A stretch of 64,000 nucleotides of DNA. Origin: Laccaria trichodermophora. Taxonomy: Eukaryota; Basidiomycota; Agaricomycetes; Agaricales; Hydnangiaceae. The DNA lies in assembly GCA_018417955.1 (NCBI GenBank), contig JACTVC010000003.1:1302001-1366000 (forward strand), in the 5' to 3' direction. Shown here piece by piece: positions 10,301 through 23,600 of this stretch (position 1 is its first letter; every line of letters begins with the position of its first letter). Under the pieces are notes generated by a model, which did no database searches, was not told the origin of the DNA, and was given only the letters and a program-made list of their open reading frames with translations. A program made the position numbers and the translations under genes.

Positions 10301-13300
10301 GCAGATATTGCCAATACGCTCCGGGCTGTACTAGGAACTATGATTCGGAAAGAAACCAATACTTTCAAGGATAATGACATGGATGTTGATGATAAGGATG
10401 GGTTTGGGCCAATCCGAACGGGCGCGCCTCCAACTTCATCAAATTCCCCTCAACAAGTGGAAAATGATCTGCCTTTTCTGGGTCTTCTGCGAATATGCAT
10501 TGAATTTCTTACTCGTGGGCCTCGTCTACAATCACCTTCGATGGATGCTACTCGCGATAAAGAGTTGACACAACTCATCCTTGACTGCGCTAACACTGAA
10601 CCACAGAAGTTTGTCCTCGTTTGTCCCATCCTCCTCAATGAAATCCGTCTTGGCATGTTCAGCTTCTCACTAAAAGACCTCGATAATTTTATGAATTCGA
10701 TTCAGGACTTACTACAAAACTACGCATTCTCTCGTAGCGAATGTACGCAGTCACTCGTCATACAGTTATTGGATTCAACCTTGGCCACATGGACGCTTCC
10801 GTCGGTCGCTTCTAGCGAGGTCGGTGGCAGAGTTCAGGAATTATGCGAGTGGTTGTCAGGGCTATTAGGTTCCGAGGAGAAGCCCCCATCTGTGGCATGG
10901 ACGATACGTGACCAGCTCGCGCAGTTTCTCGACCGATATCTTGTCAGAGATCCAACCCAGGCTTCCTGGTCGGCTGAGAGGGACGATCAGGGTTGCGAAC
11001 CAATAGCTTTACTTCCGCGAATGAGTAGAGATGACGATATCAGAGTCCGCTTTCGCGTTGCTGTTATCAACGCCCGTCTGTTCACTGTTGCTCCTCATTT
11101 AGGAGTATCCCCTCTCGATCTATATGACACTATGAAGAGGTATTACACCTTAGACCTGGATAAGTGAGTCAGAGCCCTTCTCAATGACCTGCGTGAGCTA
11201 ATTGGACTTCAAGTTATGAGCACATGCTCACACGAACGCTGGCGCTCGGGAATCTCATGGTTGTCAGCTCGGCCGTAAGGCGTGGGCCGTATTGGCATCT
11301 ACTGGAGACATGCATGCACTCCACTTCCTATTCCAACCATACTGAGGCTGTCCTTATTGAAGTTGCCGCAAGATTAGGGTTGAAGTCTCTGTCGGTCTTA
11401 TTTGAAGCCTATGCTTCACAGCTTGCATTCTCCATCCTGAAAGCAAAAATTGATTTCCTTCGGTTGCCCCCGCACCTTCTTGGTTACCGAGATAGAAGAC
11501 AGTGCGCGGAAGCCGCTTTTAGAGCGTTCACTCCTACCAATATCCTTACCACAGGTCAGAAGCAATTTGAGGGACACTGCAAAATTATACAAAAGAGCGT
11601 CCGCGATGGACTTCGAGTTTGTTTTGGAGACATAATTGGCATCCAGATAGTTATGTGGTTTGACGAACACCCAGATGGATCAGAGGATGCCTTGGAACAG
11701 TGTCTTAAGCAAAAGACTCAGGACGAAAGCACATTCAACACCTTGATGAAAGATAACCTTGATGGAATTGTTGCTTCAATTCTACGAACATTGGGGGAAC
11801 AGGACTTTAATAAACATGGGCCAATTTTTCTTGCCCTCCAGAGTTATGATGGCACTGGGAGGGCTACTCATACCTTCCAATCCCTATCCCGATATCGCAG
11901 CCTTGACAACTTCGAAACTCATACGCCGAACCTCCCAGCGTTTCCTGCCACAAGTCTTTTGCGGGGTTTAACTTGGCTCTTATCGCGAGTTCCAGCAGAT
12001 CCGCAAGATACAATCCCTCAGGCAACGACATATCACGTCATACACAATCTTCTGGCCGATTTGCACAGGACGCCTTTTATTAACGAGCAGCTTCGTATTA
12101 TCAATGCCCTCTCCTTGTGGATATCGATTCGAAGCACTGACTTTGAAGAAGCAACAATCTTGCATGCCCTAGTGCACGGGGCAACACTGCTACTAGCTCA
12201 GTCGGATCTAGCCAGATCGGCTCAGTCAGTTCTAGAATGGGCTTTCGCCTATTATCGAAAGATGAAGATTAAAGATTTACGCCTTCCCAATGCACTGATA
12301 CGTATCGCCTCCCTTGCGAATGATTACTCGCTAAACAGCCATGATAAATTCGTAGCTGACATGGGAACTGAACTTCTGACGTGGATTAACGAACAAATGC
12401 TCTTATTCTCAAAAGGGAAAACTTTTACCAGTGTAATGCTGAAGGCTCTGTCGGCCTGGCCAAATCAACCTTGTTCAGAGCTTTCACAACTTTATAATTC
12501 TGTTTCTGCTGAGAATGTTTCGGCCGTCCTCAGTGAACCTGGTGCAACTTCCAACAGATTCCGTCTGGTTCGTCGATTGCGTGACCATGCCATCTCTGAG
12601 AAGTATAAACAGATATCCTTCGCCAAGACGGACTTCTGGTGGCTGAAGGAGTTTATTCCATCTTTGGATCGACTGCAAGAGGAAGACGTAAAGGCTTTTG
12701 CGGAACTTTTGGTATTGAATCATGGTCAGATTGTTACGCTGGGCACGGAGCAGCCCGTCGTCCATTCCATCCGGCATGAACATATCACGAAAATTGTCAA
12801 GAGGAGGTCGACTGAAGATCCCGCCATCATAGCGCGAAAGTCCATCATCCTCGGTCTCTTGATGATGCTTCAAGGCGACTCTCCCTCTCATGTCCATACC
12901 GCCTATACAACTTTGCGCTTGTTTATGGCTGCGTTACCGGAAGGGATCATTTCAATCTTGCCGCCCGAGTATCAGACAGAACTGAAATTTCTTCAGGAGT
13001 ATCGTCACACTCCCACAACTCGACCAACCCGCGACTTCGAAGAACTGACAAAGTCAGAATTATACATGACTGCGACCAAAGATTTTGCTCAATGGATAGG
13101 GATGTTTACGGTCCTCCTCAGTGACATTCTGTCCGTAGAGGATGCTACATTTGCTCAATTAACTTCAATCCTCAAGGCCGATGTATCCTTCGCTGACCAA
13201 CTTTTGCCGATCTTGGTCCATCGTCTCTTACAAGTCGAGTTCAGAGACGGAAATGGCGTTTCTCAGATTTCCTATCGTACTGTTCTGTCGGAGTATTTCA

Positions 13301-16300
13301 CATCAATACTGTCATACGACAAAGCCCATACACGATGTCTATGTTCTGTCATCGATGTCGTCCTCTATCTTCGCTACTTTTTCCCGAGGCCCCAGGAATC
13401 TCTATCTAATAACAAGTGGCTCGAAGTCGACTTTCTTTTGCTTTCACGCAAGGCAATACTCTGCGGCTTATTCACGACAGCATTGTTATTTCTGGAACTG
13501 GCCTCGGAGGACGCACTTGTGGAAGCCGCGACTGCTGAACAGATTTTATATGAAATTTACGCTCATATCGACGAACCGGATGGTTTTTATGGCATTAAGA
13601 CTCAAAACCTTCACCAATTTTTGATCAAACGGTTCCACCACGAGAAACAGTGGGAGAAGGCGTTCCGGTTTCACGGTGCCGCACTGGAAGCCAATAATCG
13701 GCGTTTAGGAGAAGGGGAAGGGCTAATACAATCATTCCATTCCTTCGGGTTCAACCACCTTGCAATCGACACCATGCAGAACTTACACTCCAGCACGGAA
13801 GCTTCTTCTACCAGTATGACTTATCGGTTGGGCTGGCGTACAGAGACTTGGGATTTGCCATACCATGAGGAACACGTTGCCGGGGGTCCTTTGTACAGTT
13901 CGCTACGAGCCATTTACCGTGAACGTGATCCCAATGTTGTCGATGGTACTGTTCGCTCTTCCCTCAACCAAGACCTGAGTCGCTTGCGTGCCCTTGGATC
14001 CGAAAATGTTGCTGAGATACGTGAGGTCGCCCGGGATTTAATGTGCTTGAGTCAAGTCGCCAAGTGGAGGAGCAACGTGATTCAAAGTCAACTTGAATCC
14101 AGGAGCATTGATCTTGGCCAGTGGACAGAGCTCACGCATATTGGCGAAGGTTTCGAGTGAGCGAATAATTTTCTCTTTAGATTATTTACTGAGATCCTTC
14201 CTCGGCGGCATAGATTTTCTGACTTAGAGAGCCTCATGGCCACTCGTATGTGCCTTGTGCGATCTGCGAGGGTCCGAGAGCAGCGCCAGCAAATAGGCTC
14301 GCTGATGACTCCGTTCGCTCTTTGTCTAGCTGAAATCGAGAAGACCTGTCTTCTCCGCCTTTCCGAGGCAGCACGGGAAGCAGGCCAACCTCAGATCGCC
14401 TTAAACTCAATCATTCGGGCGCAAGGAATGGATGAGAATCCATCTTTTACTGTATCCCAAGAATTCGCCAACGTTCTTTGGCTTCAAAAAGAGGAGAAGC
14501 TCGCAGTTCAATATTTGCAAAACCTTCTTTTCGCAAGTGACCCTAATGGCAGCCATGATATTACTGATTGTCGAAGAGCTCTATTGCTGGCCCGTCTGGT
14601 GAGCTCCAAGCAATGGTCAAAAATCAAACTAACTCCATTTAGGGCGCTTGGACCTCTGAAGCTTGTCTGGAAAAACCCACGGAAATCTGGTCACGGTTTT
14701 TCGACCCAGCGATCTCGCTGTTAGATGGGAAACTTTTGGAAGGCAACGAAGGAGATCATGCTACTATATACCATGAATGCGCAATATTTGCCGAGCGACA
14801 GTACCATGCTAGCCTCAAATCCCCTGATGCCATTAGGTGGAAGGTCTATGTTGATCGCAAAAAAGAAGAAATTCATCACAGAAGCATGGAACTTGCAAGG
14901 TTAACTGATACAACAAGGCACCAAAGACTGAAACATGATCAAGAGACGGCGCAAAAGCTCTTACATGCGGATAGCGAGTTATTCAAGAAACATAACACCG
15001 TACGGGATACCTTTCTCAAACAGGCGATCGACATGTATTCTCGATGTTTAGAAGCCTCTGACAATTTCGATACTGATTCCGCTATTCGGTTCTGCTCCCT
15101 CTGGTTTGCGAACTTCGACGACGACGTGGTACTAGAAGCCACTCTTCGAGGGGCCCTCGAACGCATACCGTCTCGAAAACTGGTGTTCCTTGCTGTACGT
15201 AATATCATACCCTTCTCGACTTAGCTGACAATGAACCAGCATCAATTAACCGCTCGGCTTGCAAAGTCTCCTCAACAGTCGAATAACCAAGAAAGCTTGC
15301 AGCAACTGGTTTTGCGGATGTGTCGAGAGCACCCTTTCCATAGCCTTTATCAGGTATATTGCCTGCGGCCTGAGCGGTCCACCGCACCGGAAGGGAGACG
15401 CCAATCTGGGCGGCATGCTACGCCGTCCACTCAAACTGAACGGGCTACCGCAGCGAGCGACATCCTTGACCAGTTGCGGGGAACAGGCATAATTGGAGAT
15501 CGGGTCCGCGACGTAGAAAAACTCTGCAATGCCTGCCTAGAGTGGGCCAAATTTCCTATCGCAAAAAATTCTGCATATAAAAGCGAAGCGAAACCGAAAG
15601 GCGGTTTCAAGGTTCCTGACAACCTCTTGATACGTCAAATTTCGAAATTGCAAGTCCCGGTCACAACTTGCCATACCCCACTCGACTTAACGATGCTTTA
15701 CAATGACTGCATTTGGATTGACCGATACGAAACAAAATTCGATACAGCTGGAGGGGTCAATTTGCCGAAGATCACTGAGTGCTATGGAACGAACGGCAAG
15801 AAGTACAAACAACTGGTATGTTGAATAGAGGGACTGTGACGGATGGCTAAACATGATCTACAGTTCAAAGGAAATGATGACTTGCGTCAAGACGCTGTCA
15901 TGGAGCAAGTCTTTGAACTTGTCAACAGTGTGCTTCTACGGGATAGAGAAACACGGCGGCGTGAACTTAGCGTCCGAGGGTATAAGGTGGTTCCGTTGAG
16001 TACCCAAGCTGGCTTGTTGGAATTCGTTGGAAATACGTCTCCTCTCCGCGAGTGGCTCAACAGGGCACATCAGAGGTACTTCATATTTGCTGAGTGCTGA
16101 TTCACCTTGACCCGTGCTTTCAGTTACCGACCACAAGATACAAAGCAAAATGAGATATTATCGCAAATGAAGGCGGCTCAAGCAACAAAACAGGCTGAAC
16201 GACAACTGGAAACATTCCTCAAAATTCGAGAAAATTTCAAACCTGTCATGCGCCATTACTTTACAGAGAAACATAGGAACCCTGTGACGTGGTTTGCCAT

Positions 16301-17059
16301 GCGTTTGAAGTATACTCGTAGCGTGGCGACCACATCTATCGTGGGTCACATCCTTGGCCTTGGGGACAGGCATACTTCCAACATTCTCATGGACAACAGC
16401 ACGGGAGAAGTTGTCCATATCGATCTTGGTATCGCATTCGAGCAGGTGAAGTTCTTCGTTATGCATTCTTATGTGTCCGTCGTAACTCACAACTAAACAG
16501 GGTAAACTCTTGCCTGTTCCAGAACGTGTACCTTTCCGGATGACGGCGGACATGGTTGACGGTATGGGGACATCTGGAACGCAAGGCGTTTTCCAAAGGT
16601 GCGCGGAGGAGACATTGCGGGTCTTGAGAGATGGGTCAGAAGTTATAATGACCGTCTTGGAAGTATTCAAGCATGACCCTCTTCATTCATGGTATGTGAC
16701 TCTTCTTTTTTGTCTTATCGAAGCTCATCTCGGGTTCAGGACCGCGAGTGAATTGAAAGTCAAGCATGCACAACGGGACGTCCCTACGATGACCGCATAC
16801 GACACTAACCGTTTCAACCTCGGGATAGGAATTGACATGAGCAGTGGAACGGCACAAGAGTCTGCAGATCGCGCATTAAGCTCTGTTGCTCGGAAACTGG
16901 ACAAGGGACTCAGTGTCGAGTCCACGGTTAATGAACTTATCGCTGAAGCTACTGACCCACTCAACCTGGCCACTATCTTTTATGGTTCGTCCCTCCACCA
17001 TATCAGCTTGGTTTGATACTTAAATCCTCTCTTGTGTAGGATGGTGCCCTCACCTATAG
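7340..17059 (+). CDS. TEL1: TEL1/ATM PI3K-like checkpoint kinase
   Basis: Large serine/threonine kinase that senses DNA double-strand breaks and maintains telomeres in the nucleus. Twelve exons join with matching phases: 7340-8680, 8730-10232, 10286-11163, 11214-14156, 14214-14598, 14643-15194, 15240-15815, 15864-16075, 16124-16445, 16501-16691, 16740-16984 and 17040-17059; product 3055 residues, close to human ATM in length. The N-terminus carries the TAN motif LKSEKIKERQEGL (residues about 10-22). A long helical-repeat region and the FAT domain follow (DTRHQRLKHD is in FAT). The kinase lies at about 2700-3000, with FKGNDDLRQD, the catalytic loop GDRHTSNIL and the activation segment HIDLGIAFEQ. 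The FATC tail ends in GWCPHL, supplied by a last exon of only 20 bp. The start is the first ATG before the TAN motif. All kinase residues appear intact. Confidence 0.96.
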
Positions 17060-17597
17060 TTAACCTGTTCATCTACGTACTGCAACGAGCTCCGATCACG
17101 ACATCATGACCATCAGCATTTAGCATTTGCATATTCATTTACTGTCCACAACGTACAAACACTTCACAAAGGGCCTTTTTTTACTTCAGAGATACAATAA
17201 TAGAGATTTTTCAACCGTCCGTGCGAGGTGTGATATCTGGCAAAGAGATAATTACACCGCAAAACCGCTGAACAACTCCTCTTGGTATGCCAAACGAACG
17301 AACGAAGGCGAAAAAAAAAGTTGGGGGATAAATCTAAGATATCAAGGGCTGGAAGAACTGGTACACATCGATGTAGTTTTTGGTTGATTGGGGGAACATG
17401 AAGGTAGGTGGGTTCAAAACGACTGTACTGTTTGCGCACATACATAGCGAAGACGTGGGGGGAAGGCGAATATTTTGTGAACAAATATAGGTTGTTTGAA
17501 AAAGAAAAGGACACAAGATGGGGAGGGATCATGTCTGTATGACCGACACAACGAGGGAAATAACTAGATGTATGATATGAGGAAGCGAAACCCAAAA
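17060..17597. other. Convergent 3' ends of TEL1 and the PAK gene
   Basis: The 538 bp between the two stop codons hold only A/T-rich tracts, including an A run at about 17310. I see no gene. It should contain the polyadenylation sites of both neighbours. Confidence 0.6.
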
Positions 17598-20228
17598 TTA
17601 CTTGTTCTTGGCGATTTCCCTGGCGGCTTTGATCAGCGGAGCCAATGTACGCAGGGGCTCTGAAAGTTTGAAGAATGGATGCTGGAAAACAACGTCAGCA
17701 TACGCAAGAAGATGTTGTATGCGATGCGTACCTGCAAAAGCTCCGTAGCATTTGGCCGCTTCTCAGCGTCAACTTCAAGGGTCTTGGCTAGATAATCGCT
17801 GAACACCGAGGACAAGTTTTCAGGATTCGCAATGGTGGGTGTCCCGTTTGTCGCAATGAGGTATAATGCCTTCAAAGGGTTCTGATTCAGATATGGAGGC
17901 TCTCCTTCGATCATTTCTACAAAAAGTAAGATTTTTAGAATTAGCAAGTCAAGAAAGAAGGTATGAGAAAAAATTACCTATTGCCATAATGCCCAAACTC
18001 CAAATATCAACCTTGGGTCCATACTCTTTCCGAGTTACTACCTCTGGTGCCATCCAATACGGCGTGCCCACCATAGTAGTTCGTTTCGCATGCGCAGGAT
18101 CCGAAATTTGAGCGCAGAAACCAAAGTCAGCTAAAAAGAAAAGTAAAATAAAATCAATCACCAAACAAAATAGGGGCAAATAGAAAGTCCACTGACTGAG
18201 TTTGATGTCCCCCACCATGCTAAGAAGGACATTATCACTCTTGATATCACGATGAATAACGCCATGTCTATGCAGATGCTCCAAACCCTGGCACGTCTCC
18301 CTCGACACAGCCGCAATTTGGCCCTCCGTCATCAAGTTGGCGGTGACGACGTCCGTGAGCGAGCCACCCTCCATGTACTCCATGACCACCCACAGGTCGT
18401 TCTTATGAAGGAAGGAGTCGATGTAGTTGACGATATTAGGATGCCGCGACGACCGCATTACCAGAATCTCGTTGATAATCAAATCTTTTTTGGGCTGCTT
18501 CTCCAAATCCATCTGTTTGATAGCCACCGACAGATTCGTGCCCACTTGATATGCCGTGTACACACCGCCAGATGCACTAAAATCGCCAGTTGAAGAACAA
18601 CCATAAGGTTTAGAATTGGAAAGACAACTCACCCTTGTCCGATCTTGACAAGATTACGGTACAACCTCGTTGGGTCAGCATCTGTACAAATTTGCTGCAG
18701 CCGTTTGACAATATCTTCCTCTTTCCCTTTGTCGACCTTCTTCTCCCTCCTTCGTGGCGTCGCAACGCCAGAAACCTTTGCCAAACTGGAAGCAGCCGCA
18801 CTCGGGGGTTGATTTTGAGCCTGCGCACGTGGATCACCGCGCTCTCTTGCATTGGGTGCTGTCGGGCTGACTTGCTGTTTCAGCGGCAAGTCGGAAGACG
18901 ATGACCCTGGAGATGGCTTCGCATATTGCTTCTGTTGCCCGAGAGCGTTCACACTAGGAAGTTGGGCCGGCCCTTGGCCGCTTGGAGATCGCCTATCCCG
19001 AGTTGTATTAGAACGGCCAATGTCCGCGGATTTGACTGGTTTGGCGGGAGTACGTTGAGAGGTGGAACGATCAAGAGCTGGAGTAGCAGTGGAAGGTGGC
19101 GTAGGTGCAGGACGAAATGAACTTGGTGCAGAAGTTCCAGATTGGATAGGTTGAGAATACACCGATGGTTGCGATTGTTGCTTTTTGGGGGGCGGAGGAG
19201 GTGACCGCTGAACAAAGGTGAATATCAAGCAAACATTCGACGGACAATTAACTGCTCACCGGATTTGTGAAACCATCTTCCCCGATCTTGGTAATAAAAG
19301 CTGTATCTATTGCTCCTCCCACATTTCCCAACTTGTCCCATGCCTCACCATGACCTTCCTGGTAAAACTTGACAATCTCCATGACGGCCTGAGGATTCTT
19401 CTCCTGCTCCGATCTTGAGATCCCACTTTCCTGCAGCAATTGTTGCCATTCCTTGGGCAAGCCAGTGAACTCCCCTGTGGACGAGTTGAAACCGACATGG
19501 GTGAGGTGAACTGGGTCATATGGTGTGCTAATCTCCGGGCGTTTCGTGGGATTGAATACTTCCGACATGAAACCTAAAACTCCCTTCTTGGACTTTGTCG
19601 TTGTCGTTCCACTACGCGATCTACTGCCGCCTCCAGCGCTAAGCGGAGGCGGTCCGGAATAGTCGTTGGACGGGCCTGATGGCAGTGCTTCATGTGGATC
19701 AGCGTAAAAGTGGCTATCTTCTGGCATAGGGGGTACTGGCTGGGATAGACGACGAGAAACCAATTGGGACTGGGTGGGGAAAAGGTCGTTCAAGGTAGCC
19801 GTGTTGGCGCGGGAAGGACGCGGTGGAGGTGATGTTCCAGCCATTCCGTTGGATGCAAAGGGATCGTGTTCAGTAAGTCGCGGTGAGGGACCAGCAGATG
19901 ACAAGCTGTGCTTGCGAGGATTTGGCTTCTGTAGAGAGTTGCGAACTTTGGGAGAGGTCGGGGTAGGAGGCGAGGTTGGGGGGTGGGATTCGGTAGGCGT
20001 CTTTGATCTGAAAGATGCCGAGTTTGGAGGGGGTGGGGGTGGTCTGGAAGGGATATAGGGAGTAAACTTGGCAGCTTCCGCAGCGTGCAGGTTAGCGTCG
20101 GCAAGAAGAGCGTTGTACTCTTGGATTGATTCTCTGGACGGCCTGTGGTACTCCACGGTGATTTTCGATTGACGACGAGGTTGATTGGAAAAGGCGCGTT
20201 GATTAATGGCGCTTTGGGGTGAGGACAT
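17598..20228 (-). CDS. STE20: p21-activated (PAK/STE20 family) protein kinase with CRIB domain
   Basis: Effector kinase of Cdc42/Rac GTPases in polarity and cytokinesis. Six exons join in phase (minus strand): 20228-19260, 19207-18633, 18576-18197, 18130-17978, 17916-17732 and 17681-17598; 781 residues. The first 200 residues are rich in Pro and Ser. The CRIB/p21-binding domain follows ([15 protein letters not shown], then [11 protein letters not shown]). A second low-complexity linker precedes the kinase: [48 protein letters not shown], and [11 protein letters not shown], with a C-terminus ending AAREIAKNK. The kinase half reads more like Cla4 ([25 protein letters not shown]) than Ste20. However, no PH domain is found N-terminal to the CRIB, either in the protein or in upstream exons I could build. 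The symbol is a family-level guess; CLA4 is possible. Confidence 0.93.
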
Positions 20229-21390
20229 GTCCCACTTGGACAAACAGATGAAAGTCAAGTCCTGTGAGTCTCCGACCAAAAGTTTAGCAGTGGGCGGTGT
20301 GTAACACGGCTGCCGTTCACCACTTGGCTAGGTACAAAAAGTCTCCGATTACAGCGATTGGAAGCAGTTTCGCGGCAACTCGGAGAATTACGAGATGATC
20401 CTTGAGCGGCAACAAAAGGCAGCGAGGTTGAAGGAACAATCGGAAACCTGTGAAGATGATTGTGGTCGTTACGGCTCTCTATCAATGATGATGAGCTGAA
20501 AGTGGCAGGGCTGAACAATGCTCACGGTCACGAACAGGCTTAGGGGTGTGATAGAGGACGGTTGCTTGACACGACGACGAAAGGGTTGTAGACGACGAAG
20601 GAGTGGTTGTTATGGGAGTAGAAAAGCAAGGAGGGAGGCTAGAACAAAAGGCAGGAAGCTGCAATAAGCTCAACGTCGAAACCTGCTACTCTATGCAGAA
20701 AATCCTAAACAAAGTCACACACGTAACATCCGTGTCACAACATGTCACGCCTTTCATGTATGTACTAATAACAGCACAAGGACCAAGGAGTCGAGGCAAC
20801 GTCGAGGTCGAGGACATGTTCAGACATTGGATTCTTCCCCGATCGTTTATTATCCACAACCTTTTCTTGTCTTATTCAAATTGGTCAACTACCATTTTTT
20901 TCCAGTAAAATTTCATCTCATTGACGGAAAACCCACCGCCGGAATTGAAAATGACAACAGCTGCATCCTCCCGACGAACCGAGTGCTTCACCGGAACCGG
21001 CACTCCTACGACATCAAAGATGATTTTTTTCACCACGCGGAGGTCGGCCGTGACGTCGCCATTCACAGGCAACCATGAATCGGACACATTTGGCCAGCAC
21101 TGCGGCCAAGAATGACATTGTGGGTACTTTGCTCGCTCTTTGGGCAGCAGTGACGCATCCGAAGAGTACAATAATGAACAAAACCTTTCTTTCATGTACG
21201 AAACGAGGTCGCTTCCATACCAACAGGTCTATCTTGGTCTAAATGGATCAGCTCTAGGTACCTCATCAGCCACGTTAACCGGCGTTGTCCATTGTTTCAA
21301 CCATCTGAAATATTTATATCTGCTCCAAATGTGTGGTGCCTCCACCGTCTCTTTCACGCGATGTCAAGTTCCAAGCTAGACAATGGACAT
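20229..21390. other. Intergenic region upstream of the PAK gene
   Basis: The 1.16 kb between the PAK start codon and the stop of the next minus-strand gene has no supported coding region. The part next to the PAK start is pyrimidine-rich on the PAK strand, which is typical of a fungal 5' leader. Confidence 0.5.
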
Positions 21391-22287
21391 CTACATACTA
21401 CCCTGGCGATGTTGACTACGAGCAACCGAAACGAAGGGATCGCTTCTATCAAGCCATCTCATGATAGATGCCTCAGTACCCGACGGGAAAACCGGAGGTG
21501 GAGCTTTCGCAAGTTCGATGGCTTTACGCGCAGCCACGCAGATCATGACAGCTGCAACGATCACTGGAAGCATGATTATAACCACAAGCGCTACTCCAAA
21601 GAACAATAAAAACGTACTGCACACAAAGGCCAGGCATGACGAGACCCCCATTGCCGTGATCGTGCCACAAATATTTTTCCCCAGCTCCTTCAAATCTTCA
21701 TTTGGTCCAGAATAGCATCGTTTCGGGAGCTCGTGAATCAGTGCTAAAGCAGAAACTAAAGCGGGATTAGTACAATTTTAGATATGGTCGTAAATGCGAA
21801 ATGCGTACTTGCGAACAGAACAGCGATTCCCGCAGAGTATCCTACGTCTGCGTAGGAGGGATCAGCGGCGTATTGAAAACCTTTGGACCTCTGGAAGCTG
21901 TAATACAGCATTGATTAGACCTCGAATACGAAGAAGAGACAGGGACAGAACGCACAGGAAACAAACTGAGGCAAAATGGCCCAGCGCCAATAGGATAGCC
22001 AAGCAGATGAGACCAAAGACGAGAGCTAAAATACCATCAGTCTAGTATCACTGTACAGATATAAACTAAGCACTGACGTTCCTTCTTCGGATGCAGGAAC
22101 GACAGCGTAACGATCCCAAATATCAGGTTGAACACTGCGAAAAACAAAGCAAAGCCTGACGAAATCAAACACCAGATCAAGAGCGGTTTCAAAGCAGCCA
22201 CATACCCAGATACGGCCTCCATTCACACAGCGATTTAAGGACGTTCTTGAGAGCAATCGAAACAGTGGACCGGCCACCAGATGTCAT
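21391..22287 (-). CDS. Four-helix integral membrane protein, unknown family
   Basis: Five exons join in phase on the minus strand: 22287-22206, 22155-22078, 22025-21956, 21897-21809 and 21755-21391, giving 227 residues. The product starts MTSGGRSTVSIALKN and has four hydrophobic segments: FALFFAVFNLIFGIVTLSFL, LVFGLICLAILLALGHF, a shorter one around YSAGIAVLFAISALALIHEL, and a long strongly hydrophobic one around VALVVIIMLPVIVAAVMICV. A soluble tail follows (APPPVFPSGTEAS). The size (227) and layout resemble the neighbouring membrane protein at 26542-27458 (230 residues), but I see little residue identity. Function is unknown. A MARVEL-like or other small tetraspanning family is possible. Exon phases and the hydrophobic pattern make a real gene likely. 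Confidence 0.7.
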
Positions 22288-22435
22288 GTTCAGGGATTCG
22301 TGAAAGAGGAAGGGAAAGATATCAAGTAGATCGTTACTGTCGTTTTCAGATAATTCATCAACATCGTCAATAAAAGGAGGAGGAGGAGCTCACCAAACGG
22401 GCCTTGAGGAAATGGAAACCTGCTCAAGAGGACCA

Positions 22436-23600
22436 TCATGATGGACACTGGGTTTTGTAGTCTTCTCGCGATGATGGCTGTGCAAGGTTTGAAGGGGACC
22501 GCGGTGACCGGGCCGCCTTCTAGCAACGAACTTCGTACCATGGTTTTACTATATACGACAGAACCCTCTGTTCAGCCCATGTATAGCGCGAGCTACTTAC
22601 AAGACCAGGTCGTTATCATTCTGGGTAACGTCAATGCTCAGAGCTTACAGGAACCCCATTGACAACTTACAAGTGGTCAAAATGTGTTTCATCCTAATAA
22701 TTACATTGCCGGGTATACAAGAAATATAGAAAGCTCACAAATGTCTGAACTCAACGGAGAAAGGTCATAACCTGATTTGACCCTCTGGCTCTACTGGCGA
22801 ATCATCTCCAATCCCATCTGCCACGTTGGCTGCCGCCCACGCAAAGGTCGCTTCGTCCTCTATATCGATCGGCGGCGGAAGCTCAGCAAGAAATGGGTCC
22901 TTTATTGGATTGCGCGCCACATAACACACCACACAGATGGATGCGGCCACTTGTAGACGAGTATGAGCTAACAGAAGAAGAGGTCGGGCATGACCTCACA
23001 TATTGCAAGAGCCAACCGAAGGAGTAGATTGATGTTTCTTTTGATTTCATCATCACAGCGGCCCCAGCGTGGGTGGACGCATTCAGTAGGTGAGAAAAAC
23101 GCGACGAGTTGGCAGACTGCGATCGATGATCAGTCACTGCCGGCAATTTCTAAAAGTGTCAGGGAGCATACCAAGTATTGTCACTGTCAATGACGCAAGA
23201 ATGAGGAGATGGCTTCTGGCTTTTGTCAAAGCGTGGTTTGAGTTCCGTTGGTTGCTGTACCAATGTCTAGAGCCAATGTGGAAAAGGTTAAGCAGCCCGG
23301 TCAAAAGACTGGAGAGGAACAACGCACATGGGCATAATGCCTAGAAGAAGCAACAAAGGCTCGACAAATCTTTGCATAGCCAAATCTAAACACTTGCGTC
23401 AGGAACTCCGTCTCATGATCTGAAAACATAAAAGGGCTCACTACTCTCCTGATAGAAGTGCGGATACGGAACCAGTCCTAAAATCAAAATAAGTACAGTG
23501 ATGAATTCCAGTGAGACTATACGCGAACAGACCAAGTCAAACAGGGCGGAAGTGCGATCGGCAAACGCGTACCATAGTATGTCCTATGGTCCCCCAAGAC
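22436..23600. repeat. Segmental duplication, copy 1
   Basis: This segment aligns collinearly with 26152-27366. Shared stretches include the 3' flank (GGTTTGAAGGGGACCGCGGTG near 22480 and 26195), the last exon of the membrane-protein gene, and the first-exon region reading ATGTCCTATGGTCCC. The duplication carries a four-helix membrane gene; this copy has accumulated damage. Boundaries are by eye. Confidence 0.75.

Noticed and set aside
14157..14180. A possible 24-bp mini-intron in TEL1
   Set aside because: The acceptor at 14213 gives a normal 57-bp intron with the same reading phase, so the ultra-short intron is not needed.
19774..20058. A Gly-rich plus-strand frame opposite the PAK N-terminus
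   Set aside because: It is the complement of Pro-rich codons in the PAK first exon.
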